A stretch of DNA of 5,021 bases from Melaminivora alkalimesophila (lineage in GTDB: Bacteria > Pseudomonadota > Gammaproteobacteria > Burkholderiales > Burkholderiaceae_C). The stretch covers positions 1-5,021 of the forward strand of contig NZ_ALEE01000691.1 of assembly GCF_000282995.1 (NCBI RefSeq), given 5' to 3'. A program made the position numbers and the translations under genes. Shown here piece by piece: positions 1 through 5,021 of this stretch. The first letter of the stretch is position 1, and every line of letters begins with the position of its first letter. A model generated the notes under the pieces. The model was given only the letters and a program-made list of their open reading frames with translations. It ran no database searches and was not told the origin of the DNA.

Positions 1-536
1 GGCTCGCCGGCCTGACGGTGGCGGTGAACGTGAGCCCGCGCCAGTTCCACGAGGGCGGCTTCGTCGCGCAGGTGCTGGAGGCGCTGGCGAGCACCGGGGC
101 CGACGCCCGCCGGCTGCGGCTGGAACTGACCGAGGGCATGCTGCTGCAGGATGTCGAGGACACCATCGCCAAGATGGTGCAGCTGCGCGGCTACGGCGTG
201 GGCTTTTCGCTGGATGACTTCGGCACCGGCTATTCTTCGCTGGCTTACCTCAAGCGCCTGCCGCTGCACGAGCTGAAGATCGACCAGGGCTTCGTGCGCG
301 ATGTGTTGACCGACCCGAACGACGCCGCCATCGCGCGCACCATCGTCGCGCTGGGCACCAGCCTGGGCTTGCAGGTGACGGCCGAGGGCGTGGAGACGGA
401 GGCCCAGCGCGAATTCCTCGAGCGCCACGGCTGCCACGTCTGGCAGGGCTACCTGCTGGCGCCGCCGCTGCCCCGCGAGCGCTTCGAGGCGCTGGTGCAC
501 GAGCACGGGACCGCCCAGGGGCGCGAGGACTACTGA
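1..536 (+). CDS. EAL-domain cyclic-di-GMP phosphodiesterase, C-terminal part (5' truncated)
   Basis: This is the end of a protein whose EAL domain would hydrolyse the second messenger cyclic-di-GMP to linear pGpG, lowering its level and typically favouring motility over biofilm. The reading frame is open from the window edge (first full codon at position 3), giving 177 visible residues. The GTG at 18 is internal, because the residues before it (LAGLTVAVNVS) already match the domain. Visible family motifs are VNVS (metal-binding Asn at 27-29), ELTE (123-134), the loop-6 motif DDFGTGYSSL with its Asp pair (213-242), LKID with its Lys (273-284), AEGVE (381-395) and QGY (444-452). All residues expected in this part of an active enzyme are present, so I infer catalytic competence. 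The EAL signature and any GGDEF, PAS, sensor or membrane domains lie upstream and cannot be seen. Only about 20 residues follow the domain before the TGA. The protein is probably a GGDEF-EAL or PAS-GGDEF-EAL composite, but that is inference. Confidence 0.93.
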   Translation, partial: LAGLTVAVNVSPRQFHEGGFVAQVLEALASTGADARRLRLELTEGMLLQDVEDTIAKMVQLRGYGVGFSLDDFGTGYSSLAYLKRLPLHELKIDQGFVRDVLTDPNDAAIARTIVALGTSLGLQVTAEGVETEAQREFLERHGCHVWQGYLLAPPLPRERFEALVHEHGTAQGREDY

Positions 537-632
537 AAGCATAGCTTGCGCGCATGAACCGGCGAGGCTTTGCACGTGCCGCACCGGGTGGGCGCGCGCC
601 TGGACGGCGCGGTCGGCGGTGGGGCCGCGCGG

Positions 633-638
633 TATCAT
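633..638 (+). promoter_or_regulatory. Possible -10 element upstream of smc
   Basis: TATCAT matches the sigma-70 consensus TATAAT at five of six positions and stands out as AT-rich within the very GC-rich 140-base gap (537-676) between the EAL gene and smc. A transcript starting about seven bases downstream would have a leader of roughly 30 bases before the GTG at 677. No good -35 hexamer lies 15-18 bases upstream (610-617 is GC-rich), and there is no extended -10 TG. The call therefore rests on the hexamer and its placement only. Otherwise the gap holds GC-rich palindromes (572-579, 591-600) and a 6-bp hairpin (595-611) with no T-run. Confidence 0.3.
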
Positions 639-676
639 TTCGCCCTCAACGAAACGCCTCGCCCCGCCTTTTTCTC

Positions 677-3600
677 GTGCGCCTCAGCTCCATCAAGCTC
701 GCCGGCTTCAAGTCCTTTGCCGAGCCGACCCACTTCATGCTGCCCGGGCAGCTGGTGGGCGTGGTCGGGCCGAATGGCTGCGGCAAGTCCAACATCATGG
801 ATGCGGTGCGCTGGGTGCTGGGCGAGTCGCGCGCCAGCGAGCTGCGCGGCGAGTCCATGCAGGACGTGATCTTCAACGGCACCACCAGCCGCAAGCCCGC
901 CAGCCGGGCCAGCGTGGAACTGGTCTTCGACAACCACGACCACCGCGCCGGCGGGCAGTGGAACCAGTTCACCGAGATCGCCGTCAAGCGGGTGCTGACG
1001 CGCGACGGCACCTCCAGCTACTACATCAACAACCAGCCGGTGCGCCGGCGCGACGTGCAGGACGTGTTCCTTGGCACGGGCCTGGGCCCGCGCGCCTACG
1101 CCATCATCGGCCAGGGCACGATCTCGCGCATCATCGAGTCGCGCCCGGAGGACCTGCGGCTGTTCCTGGAGGAAGCGGCCGGGGTCTCCAAGTACAAGGA
1201 GCGCCGCCGCGAGACGGAACACCGGCTGGCCGGCACGCGCGAGAACCTCACGCGCGTGGAGGACATCCTGCGCGAGCTGAACGCGAACCTGGACCGGCTC
1301 GAGCGCCAGGCCGAGGTGGCGGCGCGCTACCACCGGCTGCAGGCCGAGGCGACGCTGCGCCAGCAGCAGCAGTGGTTCCTGCGGCGCCGCGAGGCCGAGG
1401 CCGAGCAGGCGCGGGTGCGCACCGAGGGCCTGCTGGCGGTCAACGAGCTCGAGTCGCGCATGGCGCAGCTGCGCCACTGCGAAGCCGAGCGCGAGCAGCT
1501 GCGCCAGGCGCACTATGCCGCCGGCGACGCCGTCAACCAGGCGCAGGGCCAGCTCTACGAGGCGGCCGCCGAGGTGGGGCGGCTGGAGGCCGAGATCCGC
1601 TACGTGGTGGACGGGCGCCAGCGCGTGCAGCAGCGCATGGAGCAGTTGCTCGTCCAGATCGACGAGTGGCGCGCGCGCGGCGCCGAGGCGGCCGAGGAGG
1701 CGCAAGCGCTGGAGGGCCAGGACGAGGAAGCCCAGGAGCAAAGCGAGCTGGTGGCGGCGCAGGCCGAGGAGCAGGCCCTGCTGCTGCCCGAGCTGGAGGA
1801 TGCGCTGCAGCAGGCGCGGCGGCGCAGCGACGCGCAGCGCGGCACGGTGGCACAGGTGCAGCAGCAGATCCACGTGCTGGCCGCCGAGCAGCGCAGCGTC
1901 TCGGAGCAGCAGCGCCAGCTCGAGGCGCGCGCCGAGCGCCTGCGCGCCGAGCGCAATGCGCTGGCGGCGCCCGACGAATCGCGCCTGGCGCACCTGCGCC
2001 AGCAGCTGCAGGAGGCCGAGGAACACGCCGAGGTGGCACAGGAGCGCCTGGCGCTGCTGCAGGACGAGCTGCCGCGCCTGGACGAGGAGCGGCGCCTGCG
2101 CCAGCAGGCAGCCAATGCCGAGGCCGCCCGCCAGACAGAGCTTGCGGCGCGCCTGCAGGCGCTGCAGGCGCTGCAGGACAAGCTCAAGGTGGACGGCAAG
2201 CTGCAGCCGTGGCTGCGGGCGCATGGCCTGGACGGGCTGCAAGGCCTGTGGAGCCGCATCCAGGTGGAAGCTGGCTGGGAGCCGGCGCTGGAGGCGGCGC
2301 TGCGCGAGCGGCTGGCGGCATTGCCGGTGGGCCGGCTGGAGACGGTGCGCGGCTTTGCCGGAACGGACACGCGCCACGGCCCGCCGACGCGGCTTGCCTT
2401 CTACGAAAGCGGCGGTGCAGCCGGCGTCGCGCCGCCTCGGCCCGCAGCGCAGGGGCTGCAGCCACTCCTGGCGCTGGTGCGCGCGCCGGATGCGGCGCTG
2501 CATGCCGTGTTGGCGGACTGGCTGGCGGGCTGCTACGGCGCACCCTCGCTGGAGACGGCCCTGCAGGCGCGTGCCGGCCTGGCGCCGGGCGAGGCGATCT
2601 ATGTCGCAGCGGGCCACTCGGTGGGGGCGCACAGCGTGGGTTTCTACGCGCCGGACTCCGAGCAGGCCGGCCTGCTGGCACGCGCCCAGGAGATCGAGCA
2701 CCTGGAAAAGGAATTGCGCGCCCAGGCGCTGATCGCCGAGGAGGCGGGCGCCGCGCTGGCACGTGCCGAGGCGGCCCATGCCGAGGCCTCGCAGCACCTG
2801 GCCGCGGCCCGCCGCGCCGAGGCCGAGGCGCGGGCACGCACGCACGAGCTGCAGGTGCAGGTGCTGCGGCTGACGCAGGACGTGGAGCAGGCGCGGGCGC
2901 GCGGCGCGCAGCTGGGGGCCGATCTGGACGAGGTGCTGGCGCAGCTCGATGCGCTCCAGGAGCGCGTCGCCGTGGCCGAGTCGCGCTTCGAGGAACTGGA
3001 CATGCAGCTGGCCGACGCGCAGGAGCAGCACGCGCAGCTGGATGGCCGCGTGCTGGAGGCCGAGCGCCGGGTGGTGGAGTGCCGCGAGCAGCTGCGCCAG
3101 CTGGAGCGGCGCGCCCAGGAGGCCTCGTTCGCGCAGCGCAGCCTGGCCGCGCGGCGCGCCGAGCTGGCGCGCGCCGCGGAGACCGCCGAGCGCCAGGTGC
3201 GCGGTCTGCAGGACGAGCACGGGCGCGCCGAGGCCGAGCTCTCGCGCCTGACCGACGCCGCCGCGCAGGGTGGGCTGCAGCAGGCACTGGAAGCCAAGCT
3301 GGCGCACGAGCGCCAGCTGGCCGAGCGGCGCGCGCATTACGATGCGCTCACCGCGCGCCTGCGCGCCAGCGACGAGCAGCGCATGCAGCACGAGCGCGCC
3401 CTCGAGCCCCTGCGCCAGCGCATCACCGAGCTGCAGCTCAAGGAGCAGGCGGCGCGCCTCGGGGTCGAGCAGTTCAGCGGTTTTCTCGCGGAGGCCCAGG
3501 CCGACCTGCAGGCGCTCGAACGGTCGGTGGCCGAGGGCGACGTACAGCTGGAGGGACTGCAGGGCGAGATCGACCGCCTGCAGGGCGCCATCGCCCAGCT

Positions 3601-4213
3601 CGGCGCCGTGAATCTCGCGGCGCTGGAGGAGCTCGGGCTGGCGCGCGAGCGCAAGACCTTCCTCGATGCCCAGCAGGAAGACCTGAACCTGGCGATGACC
3701 ACCCTGGAGGATGCGATCCGGCGCATCGACGCCGAGACGCGCACCCTGCTGTCAGGCACCTTCGAGACCGTCAACGGCCATTTCGGCCGCATGTTCCCGG
3801 AATTGTTCGGTGGGGGACAGGCGCGGCTGATCATGACCGGCGACGAGATCCTCGACGCCGGCGTGCAGGTCATGGCCCAGCCGCCCGGCAAGAAGAACCA
3901 GACCATCCACCTGCTGTCGGGCGGCGAGAAGGCACTCACCGCCATCGCGCTGGTGTTTGCCATCTTCCAGCTCAACCCGGCGCCGTTCTGCCTGCTTGAC
4001 GAGGTGGACGCGCCGCTGGACGATGCCAACACCGAACGTTATGCGCGTCTGGTCGCGAGCATGTCGCACGGCACGCAATTCCTGTTCATCAGCCACAACA
4101 AGATCGCCATGGAGATGGCCGAGCACCTGATCGGCGTCACCATGCAGGAGCAGGGCGTCTCGCGCATCGTCGCGGTGGACATGCAGGCCGCCCTGTCCAT
4201 GGCCGAGGCATGA
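677..4213 (+). CDS. smc: Chromosome segregation protein SMC
   Basis: SMC is the ATPase core of the bacterial SMC-ScpAB condensin: a homodimer on the nucleoid that entraps and extrudes DNA so replicated chromosomes are compacted and separated. The 1178 residues show the full architecture. The N-terminal head has Walker A GPNGCGKS (31-38), the arginine-finger segment RGESMQDVIFNGT (R57) and the Q-loop IGQG (Q146). A first coiled-coil arm runs about 170-510, the hinge about 516-660 and the returning arm about 665-975. The C-terminal head has the ABC signature LSGGEK (1080-1085), Walker B FCLLDEVD (D1108, E1109), the D-loop and the His-loop ISHNK (H1140). No catalytic residue is missing, and the length is normal for the family. 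I chose GTG 677 because it yields VRLSSIKLAGFKSF, the usual family N-terminus; there is no clear Shine-Dalgarno sequence. The in-frame ATG at 554 would add 41 Arg/Gly-rich residues with no resemblance to SMC. The lone hinge flanked by equal arms and the SMC-type head argue against RecN, SbcC or MukB. zipA follows after 28 bases, probably in the same operon. Confidence 0.97.
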   Translation: MRLSSIKLAGFKSFAEPTHFMLPGQLVGVVGPNGCGKSNIMDAVRWVLGESRASELRGESMQDVIFNGTTSRKPASRASVELVFDNHDHRAGGQWNQFTEIAVKRVLTRDGTSSYYINNQPVRRRDVQDVFLGTGLGPRAYAIIGQGTISRIIESRPEDLRLFLEEAAGVSKYKERRRETEHRLAGTRENLTRVEDILRELNANLDRLERQAEVAARYHRLQAEATLRQQQQWFLRRREAEAEQARVRTEGLLAVNELESRMAQLRHCEAEREQLRQAHYAAGDAVNQAQGQLYEAAAEVGRLEAEIRYVVDGRQRVQQRMEQLLVQIDEWRARGAEAAEEAQALEGQDEEAQEQSELVAAQAEEQALLLPELEDALQQARRRSDAQRGTVAQVQQQIHVLAAEQRSVSEQQRQLEARAERLRAERNALAAPDESRLAHLRQQLQEAEEHAEVAQERLALLQDELPRLDEERRLRQQAANAEAARQTELAARLQALQALQDKLKVDGKLQPWLRAHGLDGLQGLWSRIQVEAGWEPALEAALRERLAALPVGRLETVRGFAGTDTRHGPPTRLAFYESGGAAGVAPPRPAAQGLQPLLALVRAPDAALHAVLADWLAGCYGAPSLETALQARAGLAPGEAIYVAAGHSVGAHSVGFYAPDSEQAGLLARAQEIEHLEKELRAQALIAEEAGAALARAEAAHAEASQHLAAARRAEAEARARTHELQVQVLRLTQDVEQARARGAQLGADLDEVLAQLDALQERVAVAESRFEELDMQLADAQEQHAQLDGRVLEAERRVVECREQLRQLERRAQEASFAQRSLAARRAELARAAETAERQVRGLQDEHGRAEAELSRLTDAAAQGGLQQALEAKLAHERQLAERRAHYDALTARLRASDEQRMQHERALEPLRQRITELQLKEQAARLGVEQFSGFLAEAQADLQALERSVAEGDVQLEGLQGEIDRLQGAIAQLGAVNLAALEELGLARERKTFLDAQQEDLNLAMTTLEDAIRRIDAETRTLLSGTFETVNGHFGRMFPELFGGGQARLIMTGDEILDAGVQVMAQPPGKKNQTIHLLSGGEKALTAIALVFAIFQLNPAPFCLLDEVDAPLDDANTERYARLVASMSHGTQFLFISHNKIAMEMAEHLIGVTMQEQGVSRIVAVDMQAALSMAEA
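2153..2178 (+). repeat. Short tandem repeat of a 9-base unit within smc
   Basis: Two perfect copies of CTGCAGGCG are followed by a partial third (CTGCAGGA), encoding LQALQALQD at SMC residues 493-501, where the first coiled-coil arm approaches the hinge. The unit is in frame, so slippage would add or remove three residues without a frameshift, although that would break the heptad register. In a coiled coil coded by highly biased codons such a run may simply reflect repeated Leu-Gln-Ala use. Confidence 0.55.
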
Positions 4214-4241
4214 TGGCAACCGTTTTCCTTCTCCCCTGACC

Positions 4242-5021
4242 ATGAGCAACTTCCAACTCGGTCTCGTCATTGCCGGCGCCCTCGTGCTGATCGTGGTGGT
4301 CGCCTACAACGGCTGGACCCACCACCGCAACGCCCCGCGGCGCGCCCAGCCCGGGGCCGACGGCGATGCGCCGCACGCCGCCGGCCAAGCGCGCCACGAA
4401 CCCGCCTTCGATGGACTGCCACGCGCCGGCGAAGGATCGGACACGGCCCCCCTCGATCACCATGCGGTCGATCCGCGCGAGGCGCTGGAGCTGCCCGTGC
4501 CCAAGGCCGAGCGGCGCGGCGGGCTGGATGCATTGATCGACGCCATCGCACCCCTCGTGGCCGAGCAACCTGTCGCGGGCGAGGCGGTGCTGGCGGCCCT
4601 GCCTCCGACGCGCCGCGCCGGCAGCAAGCCCTTCGCCATCGAGGCGCTGAACCCGGTCACGCGGCAGTGGGAGACGCCCCAGGCGGGCGTGGCCTACGTG
4701 CACTTCCAGGCGGGCGTGCAGCTGGCCAACCGCACCGGAGCGCTCAACGAGATCGAGTTCTCCGAGTTCGTCATGAAGGCGCAGCAGTTCGCCGACGCCA
4801 TCAACGCCGCGCCGGACTTCCCCGACATGCTGCACGAGGTGGCGCGGGCGCGTGAGCTCGACCAGTTCGCCAGCGAGCATGATGCCCAGCTGAGCTTCAC
4901 GCTGCGGGCGCGCCAGGCGGCCTGGAGCCCGGGCTATGTGCAGCAGAACGCGCTGCGCGTGGGTTTCGTTGCCGGGGCCGTGCCCGGGCGCCTGGTGCTG
5001 CCGGCCTCCGAGGCGGGGCTG
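4242..5021 (+). CDS. zipA: Cell division protein ZipA (FtsZ-binding membrane tether), 3' truncated
   Basis: ZipA anchors FtsZ polymers to the cytoplasmic membrane and helps assemble the division ring. The frame is open to the last base of the window, giving 260 residues without a stop. Residues 6-22 form one hydrophobic helix with almost no N-terminal tail; it is followed by a basic patch (HHRN...RR, 27-34), as expected for an N-out anchor with the rest in the cytoplasm. A linker rich in Ala, Pro and charged residues covers about 36-125 and contains the helix-like LDALIDAIAPLV (95-106). The FtsZ-binding domain begins near 128 (RRAGSKPFAIEALN) and includes YVHFQAGVQLANRTGALNEI and a later WSPGYVQQ (228-235), which match the betaproteobacterial ZipA C-terminal domain as I recall it. 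The last part of that domain is beyond the edge. ATG 4242 is the only sensible start because it places the anchor at the N-terminus, though no Shine-Dalgarno sequence is visible. The gene lies 28 bases after smc with no terminator or promoter between, so co-transcription is likely. The linker is short and lacks the long Pro/Gln-rich stretch of the E. coli protein. Confidence 0.88.
   Translation, partial: MSNFQLGLVIAGALVLIVVVAYNGWTHHRNAPRRAQPGADGDAPHAAGQARHEPAFDGLPRAGEGSDTAPLDHHAVDPREALELPVPKAERRGGLDALIDAIAPLVAEQPVAGEAVLAALPPTRRAGSKPFAIEALNPVTRQWETPQAGVAYVHFQAGVQLANRTGALNEIEFSEFVMKAQQFADAINAAPDFPDMLHEVARARELDQFASEHDAQLSFTLRARQAAWSPGYVQQNALRVGFVAGAVPGRLVLPASEAGL

Noticed and set aside
572..600. 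Palindromes GCACGTGC (572-579) and GGCGCGCGCC (591-600) as operator sites
   Set aside because: Both are short, made mostly of G and C, and match no operator I can name. Chance is sufficient without conservation data.
595..611. Hairpin CGCGCC-TGGAC-GGCGCG between the EAL gene and smc as a terminator
   Set aside because: The stem is only 6 bp and no T-run follows; GC-only hairpins of this size are expected by chance in this composition.
1361..1372. Four CAG codons in a row in smc as a microsatellite
   Set aside because: Only four units, encoding Gln 229-232 in a Gln-rich coiled coil; too short to call an unstable repeat.
751..1754. Two GCTGGTGG octamers (751-758 and 1747-1754), identical to the E. 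coli Chi site
   Set aside because: In both cases the octamer contains the in-frame codons CTG GTG followed by a G-starting codon, which is common in this gene. Chi specificity is not established for this lineage, so no function can be claimed.
635..3391. A 918-codon open frame on the minus strand opposite smc
   Set aside because: The translation is Leu/Arg/Ala/Gln-rich and low in complexity, with no recognisable domain. It mirrors smc codons rich in CTG, CAG and GCG, which rarely give stops on the opposite strand. The + strand gene has every SMC motif.
619..3999. A 1126-codon open frame on the + strand in another frame of smc
   Set aside because: The product is almost entirely Ala, Gly, Arg and Pro, typical of a shifted frame in very GC-rich DNA. 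It overlaps nearly the whole of a gene with clear family motifs.
4137..4880. A 247-codon minus-strand frame opposite zipA
   Set aside because: It has no recognisable domain and overlaps the end of smc and most of zipA, whose membrane anchor and FtsZ-binding motifs are clear on the + strand.

Overview
The window is very GC-rich (by eye about 70%) and densely coded on the + strand. It carries three adjacent genes: the end of an EAL-domain cyclic-di-GMP phosphodiesterase, a complete SMC chromosome-segregation ATPase, and the first part of a ZipA-type cell-division protein that runs off the right edge. The strong G/C third-position bias, the betaproteobacterial form of the SMC hinge and head, and the ZipA C-terminal domain all resemble Burkholderiales, most likely a Comamonadaceae member (Acidovorax-like). 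That placement rests on recalled family sequence and was not searched.

Layout. Positions 1-536 hold the C-terminal part of an EAL domain; its N-terminal half, with the EAL signature itself, lies outside the window. Positions 537-676 are a short intergenic stretch with a possible -10 element near 633 and no convincing terminator. Positions 677-4213 encode SMC (1178 residues) from a GTG start; an in-frame ATG at 554 would add 41 residues but is judged not to be the start. After a 28-base gap, zipA starts at 4242 and is open to the last base of the window (260 residues seen).

How the genes fit together. SMC, with ScpA and ScpB encoded elsewhere, organises and segregates the chromosome. ZipA tethers FtsZ to the inner membrane at mid-cell. 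The close smc-zipA spacing, with no visible promoter or terminator between them, suggests one transcription unit joining chromosome segregation and division. In related genomes ligA (NAD-dependent DNA ligase) usually follows. The EAL gene is probably a separate unit that happens to lie upstream.

This is an ordinary housekeeping region. I found no mobile element, RNA gene, CRISPR array or undescribed system. The points worth a second look are small: start-codon choice and weak ribosome-binding sites, a nine-codon mini-ORF bridging smc and zipA, a conserved-looking helix in the ZipA linker, and small repeats or insertions in SMC. Several very long open frames overlap smc on both strands; I regard them as composition artefacts.
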